From the NCBI GenBank assembly GCA_026874595.1, contig CM049309.1, positions 95,440,723-95,504,722 of the forward strand: DNA of 64,000 nucleotides. Reading direction: 5' to 3'. Below, piece after piece: positions 41,305 to 52,359 of the stretch. The notes under the pieces are model-generated. The model searched no databases. It had not been told where the DNA came from and was given only the letters and a program-made list of their open reading frames with translations. The first letter of the stretch is position 1, and each line of letters begins with the position of its first letter. The position numbers and the translations under genes are program-made. This DNA is from Sipunculus nudus. Lineage: Eukaryota; Annelida; Sipuncula; Golfingiida; Sipunculidae.

Positions 41305-42295
41305 CACAATTATATATACTTATGTATGCGGATGATATATGTCTATATTCTTCTATTAACGACCCAGTGATAAGCGCTGCTTCACTGAACAGAGGTTTAG
41401 AACGTATCAACAACTGGGCCGAACGATTATGCTTGAAGCTAAATCCGGATAAAACTAAAGAAATTTGCTTCACAAAAAAGAAGAATAAAATTAATCATCC
41501 ACCTTTGTTTCTAAATGGAAAAATCCTCAAACAAACAGACCACTTAACTCATCTAGGTAGTACATTGAATGGAACTTTGTCATTACATGAACATATAAAA
41601 AATATCTGTCTCAAAGCAACCGAGCGCCTGTGGATCCTAAATATTATAAATTTCATTTCTCAATGATAATACTAAATCGTATGTATAAGGCTATGGTCCG
41701 TTCCATTTTGGAGTATGGTTGTCAAATATTTATGAAGTGCACTGCACAACAACAGAACCAAATGGAAAGTATACAGAGGCAGGCAGCACTCATTTGTACT
41801 GGAGCTTTAAAAACTACACCAACAATAAAAATGTTAACATACTAGGGATGGCCATCATTACAAAAACGCAGGGAATTCATGATTATAACAAACACTTAAA
41901 TCAACATTCACCACACTCGTCTTTCCAAATACAGAGAAGATACCATGAGATAATTCTTAACAGACTAACATACCATGCTTTTCCCTTGAATCAGTTCCTA
42001 TTCAGTGTAGGGAAATCTGACACCCCATATTGTAATTGTGACTTGGAACAGGAGAGTGTAGAACACTATAGGTGAAAATGCACAAACCATATTAACACCA
42101 GAGAGAAAATGTTTTGTGATATCAAGTCATTATATAAGGAATGACATTCAGCCACCAGTCTTTATAAATTATCTTGCCAACAACTTGCAAGGAAAGAAAT
42201 AACTGCTTGCTACGAATACTGCTCACTTGTAAAAATGTATCAACCGGCAGTTTCCAAGGTAGTTTAGGTTATATATAATTATACAATATATAATG
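41305..42295 (+). pseudogene. 5'-truncated, decayed LINE (reverse transcriptase C-terminal part)
   Basis: The fragment starts abruptly just before the RT catalytic motif YADD (41325-41336) and reads on through a GLERINNWAERL and LNPDKTKE thumb-side region, then an LGS motif. A frame change near 41640 leads to ILNRMYKAMVRSILEYG, and another near 41840 to a C-terminal region with a CNC element ending in a stop at 42073. Beyond that, more frames with stops run to about 42270. These motifs are typical of non-LTR retrotransposons. Only the 3' end is present, as expected of truncated LINE insertion. Satellite flanks it on both sides. No clear poly(A) tail or target duplication was found. It cannot be active. 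Confidence 0.85.
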
Positions 42296-42431
42296 TAAAT
42301 TATAAATAACACATGAGAAGTAATTAAGGCCTCCGACTTATAATACATGAGAAGTTAGGCCTCCTAGACCAGTAGCCTGTGACAAATAATACATGAGAAG
42401 TTATGCTTCCGCCCAATAATACATACTTCTC
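42296..42431. repeat. Right remnant of the satellite
   Basis: Two or three family B and A units resume after the LINE fragment (TAACACATGAGAAGTAATTA onward), then decay. The final unit ends in ACATACTTCTCAG, which is partly reverse-oriented. Non-satellite DNA begins after this. Confidence 0.8.
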
Positions 42432-42997
42432 AGATTTTCAGGTTTCGTTCAAATTATTTTCATACCTGATATTGACGTCTTTGTATTCTACAAAGTGTGC
42501 GCGTTTTGAAATTAAACACGAAACTTGATAACAGTAAGCGAACAGATGTATAAACGACTTATTTGTAATAAAACTAACCTTTATAAACGATTTAATACAT
42601 AATTAAGTGGACTAAATGGTATATTTACTTTTTAAATATACCCATAGATGAGTAATTGGTGAAAAAGGTAAAAAAAAGTACCTGAGCGTGTAGAACATGT
42701 GCGGACTATACACGTTTGTCCTGCCATGCTGCTGATAATGTACATGAAAGAATCACATAATATAAAGGTTCGGGTTAATTCACTGCTATATTAATGTCAT
42801 TATCACAGGTCCATGCAACCCGCCATATTCCTAATGCTTAGCGACCTTTACTGTCACCATGGGAACAGATTTTCATACCCTCGACGGTATGAGTACTGGT
42901 GTATGACAGTACTCGAGTATGATGACAGTACTGGTCTGGTTAGGGTCAGACTGACCACAGACTGATACAGGGAGCCGTGGACGAGGGGCGTGCCGGG
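42432..42997 (+). promoter_or_regulatory. Upstream region of the GPCR gene with a TATA-like box
   Basis: This non-repetitive stretch precedes the GPCR start codon. TATAAAGG at 42761-42768 is the only TATA-like box close by, about 230 bases before the ATG. CAGTACT sequences repeat at about 42890-42935. The reading frame of exon 1 is open upstream of the ATG only as far as a TAG at 42941, so an upstream coding exon is possible but unsupported. Promoter assignment is inference. Confidence 0.3.
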
Positions 42998-43115
42998 ATG
43001 GCGCTAGGAAGTTCTGTTGGAGCAGGATTCCTGCTGGTTTTTGCGGCCCTGGCCGTGGTCAGTAATACAATTCTGATAGCAGCTCTTTGTAAACACAGGA
43101 AGAAACCCCCAAACG
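42998..43115 (+). CDS. Class A GPCR, opsin-like: exon 1 (TM1)
   Basis: The exon encodes 39 residues plus one base. A very short N-terminus (MALGSSVG) is followed by a hydrophobic TM1 with VVSNTILIAAL, in which Asn23 sits at the conserved 1.50 position, and a basic first intracellular loop (CKHRKKPPN). The exon ends in G followed by a GTAGGA donor, and its phase fits exon 2 exactly (G plus CA gives Ala40). The short N-terminus and the SN-T-L/I pattern recall RGR and retinochrome type opsins, but this is a resemblance from memory. An ATG further upstream in another exon cannot be excluded. Confidence 0.75.
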
Positions 43116-44188
43116 GTAGGAATTAAACACTTGTTTACTCTGACTTATAATTAAGAAATGTTTGCACTATATAAATATCACTTTTAAAGGTTTTGTTACA
43201 TGGCCAACAACTAACATACATAATTATATATTGTATTTACTGTTAAGGTTGTGTGATTTTCTTGTTGTCATGAGAGCGCAATACATTATACCTTTTTTTA
43301 TATTTAAAGCGCAATGCATTATAATTTTATCTTTAGAACAAATGTACTATTGTGATTTTTTGTTTTAATTTTCTGGACACATCTTATAGTAAAAATGTAT
43401 TTCATATGCACATTCGTGTCACATAGCTTCCTTTTAAGTACGATAACATAGTCAAGTATATACATTCTCATTCATACTGGGATTTCATAGTTTCATGTAT
43501 TTGACCTCCATAATCGAACAGACGTCGGGTATTTCACAATCACTTTATAATGAAACTGTATAGGACAGTTTTCACAATCAATTCATAATGAAATAATAGG
43601 ACAGTTTCTTAACAGAACTTCAGTTTTGTAACCTTTCAAGGATTGTAAACATTTTTTAAAGCATTATAAACTTTTTTAAATTATATTAACTTTCGTCCAT
43701 AGAATCATGATTAAGATATTTAGATTAACATACATAAAGGTAAGAGGTTTCACTAAGCCAGTTGGGGGTCCAGGAATGTATACGGATGGCACAAGGGTAG
43801 GACAACACTTTCACCCTCACTTCACCAAGCATCTGTATAAATAGGAACATCAAATGTCCCAAGTAAATACCAGTATAAGGAGGCCATGTGTTCAGTTGCT
43901 CATATCTTTAATGATGTCATGCCGGGGTATATTATATTAGACCGATCTCGAAGTCCGAAGAAAAGGGGTTTGTCGGCCAAAGTGAAGGTAGTTCTTTGTC
44001 AAAGAATTTTGGACAAAATTGCATGCATCGGCATGTAGTATTAGTATAAATATTGGAGAGAAATCTGTCAGAGATATCGTGCATCTTAATTTACTGTGGC
44101 GTTTGTGGTCATGAAGTCCCCGCATATTGCGAGATAAGGAGCTTATAGTACGGGCGTATGTATATTAGGCTGGTCTTTGTCGGCATCG

Positions 44189-44306
<118 letters not shown>

Positions 44307-44364
44307 GGTAGTGTTACCCTCCGATGTAAAGTGCTCTATGGCCTACAGACTAGGCCACAGCGGT

Positions 44365-44407
44365 ATAACTCTGGAGAAAAGTTAGTGTTGTTTTTCTCCA
44401 GAGTTAT
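44365..44407. repeat. Inverted repeat, 16-bp arms
   Basis: ATAACTCTGGAGAAAA at 44365-44380 is the exact reverse complement of 44392-44407, with an 11-base spacer, just after the (AT)n tract. It could be the remains of a small fold-back element. Confidence 0.85.
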
Positions 44408-44758
44408 ATATATAGGTTTCTCCTCTCCGCTAATAAGCTTACTATATCAGTGATAAAAAATATCGTAGCAAGCATAATTTAAACTGTAGTTACAAATACT
44501 AAACCTTCAACCAAAACACATAACCCAATGGTATATTTGACAAATTAATAAACTGCAACTTCTGTATACTTTAAGGCAGACCTAAAGGGAAATTTGTATT
44601 GAGTAGTCATGTAGCGGGAGTGGATTGTGGACCAAGGGAGGCTCAACAGTTTAATAAAACTTGACCGCTTCTTTTACAACCCTTCGTTTGTTTTAAGGTA
44701 TAATGATTCCTTTTTGTCTAAGGGTTTCAACCTCCCTCCTTAATTCCCCCTTTTAGTA

Positions 44759-44772
44759 CCCCCCCCCCCCCC
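44759..44772. repeat. Homopolymer of 14 C
   Basis: An uninterrupted run of C in the GPCR intron, in otherwise mixed sequence. Confidence 0.95.
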
Positions 44773-45671
44773 AATATAAAGCCGCGGGGATTACTTTACC
44801 ACCAGATCCAACCCTGCGATTAACTGGGTCCTAAAGGTATATCATTATCATTTCTAAAGCAAGATTTGTCGGAAGAAAAACAAATTACCAGGTTTAAGCT
44901 AGTGGAGTCTTAATCGTTACAACATGCCCAATCATTAGGAACTGATCCATAAAGACTACATAAACAAAATATTTCCTTACCACTTTTTTTCTAGACACAG
45001 TGACTTTTTCAATTTATGTGCATGCATTAGCACCGATTACACATTGTAATATAAGCTTAAAAGAACTAAATGTCGTGAAAAGGGTTGAGTCTGACAGTTC
45101 ATAGCACACACGGAACGATTTTTTTTCATGTTAATAATATACATGTATAGTATAAAGGAACTCTCAATATTCCATCGGCAATGACAAGAGGCAGTCGTTG
45201 TATTTGAGTGTATGATATCGAGGATGTTTGAAAATGAAGGAACTCCGAACACGTTCGGAAATCACGGTTGCATTAGGAGCGGCTGCTAACTATATGCTCG
45301 CCAGCGCCGTGCATGGCAGTCTCATTGGTCGTAGGAATGATGGGGATTGTATACGATATGTTAACTCATATATAGGTCTTCCTGTGCCCGGAGCATCAGG
45401 CAAATTAACACATTGTAGGAAAGACCTGCTACAGGAAATTGCTAATATAAATTGTTAGACGCTGCAAAATACATTTATACCATCATACCACTCCTCCACG
45501 CCGGCCTTCCTGCTACATCATGGTTATGAAAGTGGTCATTCATTAGCAAGTCATTTAGAGTTTAGAATCAGGGAATATTTTAACAAATTGGAAAATAAAT
45601 AATTTTCGTCTCATATATCAACACCCCTATTAATATTCCTGATCTACATTAAGATTCGGTTATATTTTCAG

Positions 45672-45855
45672 CATACATTCTTATAGCCTTGGCAATCACA
45701 GACATTGTCTTTGCGGTCGTCATTGGGTCCGACGCTGCACTGAACCAGTGGACAGATCTGTCAAAGACGTCGGGTTACAAGTGTACAATGCACTCACTAG
45801 AGGGCAGCTTCGGTCTGGTGTGCGCAGCGTTGGTGACCATCGCCGTTGTTGAAAG
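45672..45855 (+). CDS. Class A GPCR, opsin-like: exon 2 (TM2, ECL1, TM3)
   Basis: This 184-base exon continues the frame of exon 1. TM2 carries LAITD with Asp50 at the 2.50 position. ECL1 has Trp66. Cys77 is the expected 3.25 cysteine for the ECL2 disulphide. TM3 ends in Glu100-Arg101, the E/DR motif for G-protein coupling. FG at 86-87 and a Gly-rich early TM3 resemble opsins, especially the RGR, peropsin and neuropsin group. The C77 to R101 distance is 24, one short of the usual 25. The acceptor follows TATATTTTCAG and the donor is AAAG|GTATGA. The third residue of the usual ERY/DRY lies in the next exon. Family membership in class A is secure; opsin is a likely but unproved reading, since TM7 with its retinal lysine is not seen. 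Confidence 0.85.
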
Positions 45856-45892
45856 GTATGATACTGACCATCGTTCAATAAGCATATAACTT

Positions 45893-45969
45893 GCAAATAA
45901 TACTTACAAATAATACTTACAAATAATATTTACAAATAATACTTACAAATGATACTCACAAATAATACG
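45893..45969. repeat. 13-bp tandem repeat
   Basis: About six copies of CAAATAATACTTA with small changes, just after the donor of GPCR exon 2. Confidence 0.9.
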
Positions 45970-46124
45970 TAATAGATATATGGATGACATATTAAATAAA
46001 TTCACAAGCTTTGACAATTATTTGATTTATTTCTCCTTGTCCGTAGTAGATGTACGAAAGTGTCGTTCATTTGTTATGTCTGAGATAAAGTGGTACATCT
46101 TTACAATAACAAAAACTGTTTCAG

Positions 46125-46174
46125 GACATGCAATGTCAGCAGAGTGAGCAGAGTACAAAGTGGAGCGGCCTCCG
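46125..46174 (+). CDS. Possible GPCR exon 3 (second intracellular loop)
   Basis: After an ACTGTTTCAG acceptor there is a 50-base open segment with a TCCG|GTAGAA donor. Joined to exon 2 it completes Arg101 and reads TCNVSRVSRVQSGAAS in the same frame, a basic stretch suited to an intracellular loop or the start of TM4. The evidence is only phase and splice sites; Thr replaces the usual Tyr after Arg. Repeats begin just downstream, so the true exon 3 might be elsewhere. Confidence 0.35.
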
Positions 46175-46199
46175 GTAGAAAATAAACGGCATTAACGAA

Positions 46200-46379
46200 A
46201 ATATCAGAATAACACATACATAATAAAAACAAGATGACCAGAGGTCACGCGCTTGCCGGAAATGGAAATGATACAGACAGATAGACAGAGAGTGCATGTA
46301 GAAACAGTCATATGAATGAGCAACATTGTGGGGGCAGCAGAAACGGATAATATGTTTATTTATGCATGCTGACCTTTAA
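46200..46379. repeat. Edge of dispersed repeat with GATGACCAGAGGTC
   Basis: A segment reading GATGACCAGAGGTCACGC then GCTTGCCGGAAATGG and a GACAGA-rich tail. Close relatives occur at about 48828-48885 and 51575-51620. It marks the start of the repeat-dense region downstream of the GPCR exons. No gene was seen. Confidence 0.6.
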
Positions 46380-47515
46380 CAGCTGCATATCTTTCTAGTG
46401 TAAAAGGGACCAAGTTCAAAATTTTTTCATGAAATCCCGTTAATCTCGTTTGACAAGAAGCAGTGAGACGTTTTCAGGTTTGTCATGTCAAGCTGGCCAA
46501 ATGATATGAAATGCTGAAAACTAGACCTGTCTAGCTTTAAAACCCGCTGAGTTATAAGCATTTGCATGAAATCTCGTGTTTTCTCGTTTGACGGGAAACG
46601 GTGCGAGCTTTGGCGAGATTTCCAGTTTTGTCATGTCAGGTTTGTCAAATATTACAAAATGCCGGAAACTAGACCTGTCTAGCTGCAAAATTCGCCGTGT
46701 TATCAGCATTTAAATGAAATCATGTTTTTTTCTCGCTTGACGAGATATAGTACGAGATTTGGCAAGACGAGCAGTTTTATTATGTCAAGACGGCCAAACG
46801 TTACGAAATGGCGAAAACTAGATCCGTCTAGCTGTAAAAGTCGCCGAGTTATAAGCATTTCCGTGTACTCTCATGTTTTCTCGTTTGACGAGATATGGTG
46901 CAGGATTTGGCCAGTCTTGTAGATTTGTCATATCAAACTCTCTAAATGTTATGAAATGGCGAAAACTACATCTGTCTAGCTGTAAAAGTCGCCGAGTTAT
47001 TAGCATGTCTGTGAAATCTCCTTTTTTATCGTTTGACGAGATATGGTGCGAGATTTGGCCAGTCTTGCAGGTTTGTCATGTCAAGCCGTCCAAATGTTAA
47101 TGAATGCCAAAAACTAGACCTGTCTAGCCGTGAAAGTCGCCGACTTATATGCATTTCTGTGAAATCTCGTTTTTCCACATTTGACCAGATATAGTGCGAG
47201 ATTTCGCCAAGTATCGCAGTTTTACTATGTCAAGTTGGCCAAATGTTACTAAATGCCAAAAACTAGACCTGAGTAGCTGTAAAAGTCGCCTAGTTATAAG
47301 CATTTCCATGATATCTTGTTTTTTTCTCGCTTGACGAGATATGGTGCGAGATTTGGCCTGATTTCTCTTCTGTCGTGTCAAGCTGGTCATATGTTATGAA
47401 ATGCCGAAAACTAGACCTGTGTAGCTGTAAAAGTCGCCGAGTTATAAGCATTTCCGTGAAATCTCGTTTTTTCTCGTTTGACGATAAACCGAGCGAAATT
47501 TGACGAGACTTGCAA
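46380..47515. repeat. 148-bp tandem array, about 8 copies
   Basis: The landmark TCTCGTTTGACGAGA recurs at about 46445, 46583, 46732, 46880, 47028, 47177, 47326 and 47473, with spacings of 138-149 bases. Each unit has AAACTAGACCTGTCTAGC, then GTCGCCGAGTTATAAGCATT, then the landmark nested in AAATCTCG/CGAGATTT inverted repeats. Short open frames on both strands are repeat by-products. Confidence 0.9.
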
Positions 47516-48815
47516 TCGAATGACTTAGAACCAAGGGGAAGCAGCCTTATGCAAAAAACTAGACACTTGAAACATAAATATTAACCCAGATAGAAGCCAA
47601 AAACTGCATATTTTCAGATCGTCAAGTTTAACCCACAAATTTGGTAACCATGGTAACGGCAGCACAAAGCTACATGTGCGGAGGAATAAGCCAATGTTCC
47701 TAGTTTAAGATACAACGATAAAAATTGTGCCATGTTTAAAATTATTTTAGATATTGCAGAAAAATGATATGTTACAGTGTTTCAGGTACCATGCCCCCTG
47801 GTGGCTATTTCCAAAAAATGAAAAACTGATTTCGAGATATTTATAAATAACACAAAATATATCAATTTCAAAGCCATTGTTAAAAAATGCAACCTGTAGG
47901 TCATATTTAATGAAATCTCGAAGACTCTCGTTTGACGAGAAATGGTGCGAGATTTGGCGAGACTTTCAGTTTTATCATGTCAAGCTGCCTATAAGGTACA
48001 TAATGACCAAAACCAGACGTCTGTAGCTTAAAAATTGACAAAGTTACAAAAATTGGTCTTGTTATTTCCAATTTCCATGATTTTTGCCCAAAAAATGTAA
48101 CCATGGTAACGGCACTTGCATATCTGTCATGTCAAGCTGGTCTAGTGGAACTAAATGCCGAAAACCAGACGTGTCTAGCTGTAAAACTGGCCCAGCATTT
48201 CCGTGAAATCCCGTGTTTTCTCGTTTGACGAGATATGGTGCGAGATTTGGCCTGTCTTGCAGCTCTGTCGTGTCAAGCTTGTTCGGTGGAACGAAATGCC
48301 CAAAACCAGACCTGTCTAGCTGTAAAAGTCGCCGAGTTATAAGCATTTCCGCGAAGTCTCGTTTTTTCTCGTTTGACGAGATATGGCGTGAGATTTGGCG
48401 TGACTTTCAGTTCTGTCGTGTCAAGCTGGTCATGTGGAACAAAATGCCGGAAACTAGATCTGCCTAGCTTAAAAACTGACAAAGTTACAAAAAAATGGTC
48501 GTGTTATTTCGAATTTCCATGATTTTTGCCCAAAAAATGTAACCATGGTAACGGCAAATTTAAGTAAGCTACATATCAAAAGAAAGGCCAGGTGATGACG
48601 AAAAAAATGAGCTATTGCAGAAGTGGATAAGCCTATTTATGGCAAAGTTATAGTGCAAAAACCGTTAACCATACCTGTCGTGACCTTGACCCTTGACCTT
48701 GGAGCAATGTTGACCAAAAATAATAGGGCACCTAGAAATCGGTTTGTCAATCAAGCCTGTAAGTTTCAAGTTGATTGATGCAAAAGTGTGGCCTGGAGAG
48801 TCGTGACAAACAAAC
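47516..48815. repeat. Compound dispersed repeat, copy 1 (with extra 442 bp)
   Basis: This matches 54590-55450 over most of its length at an offset of about 7.08 kb at its left end. Copy 1 carries an internal 442-base tandem duplication, about three 148-bp units, bounded by a roughly 40-base direct repeat (about 48072-48114 and 48513-48556). It contains a CCCCCTGGTGGC segment, three GTAACCATGGTAAC motifs and a TGACCTTGACCCTTGACC run. No protein is encoded. Confidence 0.8.
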
Positions 48816-49060
48816 AAACAAACTAGACGACCAGAGGTCGAGCGCTTGCCGGAAGTTGAAATGACAGACAGACGGACAGACAGAACATATTGTGGGTTTT
48901 CTATTATTTGAATGACCCTCAGCGTTTGCTGAGAAGTTGTGGCCTGTAAAATGACATATCAGACAAAGCAACGAGGAAGCAGACAAAGCTGACAACAAAA
49001 GACGAACAGACAGACATACTGACACATCTGTGATAACAGATTACAGACAAAAGCGCCGAA
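48816..49060. repeat. GACAGACGGACAGA tail and flanking repeat
   Basis: A (CAAA)n start, then ACGACCAGAGGTCGAGCG, GCTTGCCGGAAG and a CAGACGGACAGACAG tail. This relates it to 46220-46300 and 51575-51640. The minus-strand open frame here is rich in Ser, Cys and Val only because of the GACA repeats. Confidence 0.7.
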
Positions 49061-49930
49061 GGTGAAGAAGAGCAAAATTAGCGATAGTTTATGTAGGTAA
49101 GGTTTATAATTTTGGAGAGATAGCCAAAACATGATATGTTGGGAGAGGTGAAAGTGCAGCGCCCCCTAGTGGCTATATCCGGAAAATGAAAAATCTGTTT
49201 TGAGATATTAGTGTAACACATAAGATGTACCAGTTTTAACAGGATTCCTGAAAAAAAAACTGTGGCCTGTAGAATGCTATATATGAGACGCAAGAACCAG
49301 CAAGTAGGCGGATTTTAGGACAACTGACAAACAGACACACTGACAAAGTGACACAAGATTGAGACCAGATGACATTACTAGGTCATGAAGAAGACTCAGG
49401 GAAAGAAAATAAGCCATAGTTTCTGTAATTGTGCCTTTGGGTTTTAGAGATATGGTCAATATAATGATATGTGTGTGAGGGTCATGTGCAGCGCCACCTA
49501 GCGGCCATATCCGGAAAATAGAAAAAATGTTTTGAGATATTTCTGTAAAACATAATATGCATCAGTTTTCAAATGCTTCTTTAAAAACTGTGGCCTGTAG
49601 AATGCTATATGTGAGACGCAAGAACCAGCAAGCAGGCAAATTTGAGGACAACTGACAAACAGACGGACACACTGACAAAGTGACACAAGATTGAGACCAG
49701 ATGACATTATCAGTTTATGGAAAAGACTCAGAGGAAAAAAATAAGCTATAGTTTATGTAAATGAGGCTTTGGGTTTTAGAGATATGGCCAATGTAATGAT
49801 ATGTGTGTGAGGGTCGTTTGCAGCGCCCCCTAGCAGCCATATTCAAAAAATGAAAAAACAATTTCGAGATACTAGTGTAGGACTTATGATATGTCAGTTT
49901 CAAAAAGATTCCTGCAATAATGTGGCCTTT
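49061..49930. repeat. 331-bp dispersed repeat, three tandem copies
   Basis: The landmark GCAGCGCCCCCTAG recurs near 49157, 49490 and 49822, about 332 bases apart. Each unit also has GGCCATATCCGGAAAATGAA, TGTGGCCTGTAGAATGCTAT, ACTGACAAACAGAC and AAGACTCAG segments. Relatives occur in pairs at 50591/50921, 51903/52233 and 53800/54131. Confidence 0.85.
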
Positions 49931-51420
49931 GGCGCAAGATGAATGAAATCTCGAAATATCTCTATTCACGAGATATTTTACGAGATACTGCAAGACTTGT
50001 AATAAAATCTTGTAGTACTAGTTAAATGCTACCTGATGCTAAAAACTAGATCACTCTAGCTTTAAAACTGACAAAGTTAGAAAAATAAGACCCCTTATTT
50101 TCGAATATCCTGACTTTTCCCCAAAATTTGTAACCATGGTTATGGCAAATTTGAGTCAGCTACACACCAGATGACAGGCCTTGGAACGACGATTAAAATG
50201 AGCTATAGTTGAAGTAGATACGACTGACAGTCACACAGATATGGAGAAAAAACCGTTTTAAGAAGTTTTGACGACCTTGACCTTGACCTTTCACCTATAT
50301 TAACCAAAAACCATTTTCTTTTTCATCATCCCTGTAAGTTTCAAGGTTATTGTGGCAAAATTGTGGCCAGGCGAGTGGTGACAAACAAACAAGAACCAGC
50401 AAGAAGGCGAATTTGAGGACAACTGACAAACAGACGGACACACTGACAAAGTGACTCAAGATTGAGTCCAGATGACTACCCCAGATTATGGAGACGACTC
50501 AAAGGAAGAAAAAAGCTACAGTCTATGTAACTGAGGTTTATATTTTTTGAGATATTGCCAAAGCATGATATGTTGGGAGAGGTTCGAGTTCAGCGCCCCC
50601 TAGCGGCCATTTCCGGAAAATGAAAAATTGGTTTCGAGATATTAGTGTAAGACTTAAGATGTAATAGTTTCAAAAGGATTCCTTCAAAACTGTGGCCTGT
50701 AGCATGCTATATGTGAGACGCAAGAGCAAGCAGGCGAATTTGAGGACAACTGACAAACAGACGGACACAATGACAAAGTGACACAACATTGAGACCAGAT
50801 GACATTATCAGTTTATGGAGAAGACTCAGAGGGAAAAAATAAGCTATAGTTTATGTAATTGAGGCTTTGGGTTTTAGAGATATTGCCAATGTAATGATAT
50901 CTGTGTGAGGGTCGTGTGCAGCGCCCCCTAGGAGCCATATTCAAAAAATGAAAAAACAATTTCGAGATACTAGTGTAGGACTTATGATATGTCAGTTTCA
51001 AAAAGATTCCTGCAATAATGTGGCCTTTGGCGTAAGATGAATGAAATCTCGAAATATCTCTATTCACGAGATATTTAACGAGATACTGCAAGACTTGTAA
51101 TAAAATCTTGTAGTACTAGTTGAATGCTACCTGATGCAAAAAACTAGATCACTCTAGCTTTAAAACTGACAAAGTTAGAAAAATAAGATCCCTTATTTTC
51201 GAATATCATGACTTTTCCCAAAAAATTTGTAACCATGGTTACGGCTAATTTGAGTCAGCTACACACCAGATGACAGGCCTTGGAATGACGATTAAAATGA
51301 GCTATTGTTGAAGTAGATACGACTAATAGTCACAAAGATATGAAGAAAAAAACGTTTTGAGAAGTTTTGACGACCTTGACCTTGACCTTTGACCTATTTT
51401 AACCAAAAACAATAGGGCAC
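49704..51420. repeat. 1,098-bp tandem duplication of compound repeat
   Basis: ACATTATCAGTTTATGG at 49704 and 50802, and CTCGAAATATCTCTATTCAC at about 49950 and 51048, share a 1,098-base offset. The second copy can be followed to about 51420. Two nearly identical 92-residue minus-strand open frames (49715-49993 and 50813-51091) lie in it; they follow the repeat and have no protein features that I recognise. Confidence 0.85.
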
Positions 51421-51640
51421 CTAGAAATTATGTCTTTGAACATCCATGTAAGTTTCAAGGTTATTGTGGCAAAATTGTGGCCAGGAGAGTGGTGACAAAC
51501 AAACAAACAGACAGACAAACAGACATACGCAACTGACCAATATGCTTGCCGAAATCTTTGATTCCGGCAAGCAACAAACTAGACGACCATAGGTCGAGAG
51601 CTTGCCGGACCGAAATGACATACAGATTGGACAAACATGA
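51421..51640. repeat. Hairpin-ended repeat terminus with CAAA/CAGA tail
   Basis: A GACAAACAAACAAACAGAC tail leads to ACATACGCAACTGACC and an imperfect hairpin at 51544-51572 (GCTTGCCGAAATC against GATTCCGGCAAGC). It is directly followed by an ACGACCATAGGTCGAGAG segment of another repeat. Confidence 0.75.
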
Positions 51641-52359
51641 AAAACTGTCGGTTTTCTATCAATTGAATGAATTTTAAAGCGATTGCTGGAAAGCTTGGCC
51701 TGTTGAACGACATATATTACACAAAAGAACATGAAAGCGGACATAGCTCAAAACAGACAGATATACTGACACACCTGAGATAACAGAATACCAGAAAAAA
51801 GTGGGGAACGTAAAGAGAAGCAAAATGAGCTATAGTTTTAGTAGGTAGAGTATATAATGTCGGAGATATGGCCCAAAAATGATATGGTGTGGAGGCTCTA
51901 CTGCAGCATCTCCTAGCGGCCATATCCCAAATATTAAAAATTTCTTTTGAGATATTAATATAACAAATAAGATGTTTCAATTCCAAAAGGATTCCTGGAA
52001 AACTGTGGCCTGGAGATTGTTGAGTGTAAGACGCAAGATCTAGCAAGCAGGCGAAATTGAGGATCACTGACAAACAGACAGACATACTGAAAATGTGACA
52101 CAAGAATAAGACCAGATGACTAACTCAGATTATGGAGTAGATTCAAAGGAAGACAATCAATAAGTGTTTGTAATTGAGGTTTATAGTTTTGTAGATATGG
52201 GCAAATATATATATATAGGGGAGGGGCGAGTGCAGCGCCACCTATTGACAATATCCGGAAAATGAATAATCTGTTTCGAGATATTACTGTAAGATATAAG
52301 ATGTATTAGTTTAACAAGTGAGCCATTGGTCATGACGCTCAGCTGCCAAGCTTGACCTG
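51641..52359. repeat. 331-bp repeat, second group
   Basis: Two more units of the 331-bp family with landmarks at about 51903 and 52233, more diverged than the first group. No gene was seen. Confidence 0.75.

Noticed and set aside
45228-45603. Possible small coding segment in the GPCR intron, including a frame ending YFNKLENK
   Set aside because: Two short frames are separated by a stop with no splice pair linking them. I recognise no family. It may be the relic of a mobile-element gene.
46521-48482. Series of 60-94 residue frames sharing SFRHFV and SFDEIW
   Set aside because: They are translations of the 148-bp tandem units on both strands.
49715-51091. Two near-identical 92-residue minus-strand frames
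   Set aside because: They follow the 1,098-bp duplication of a dispersed repeat and have no domain or codon pattern of a gene.
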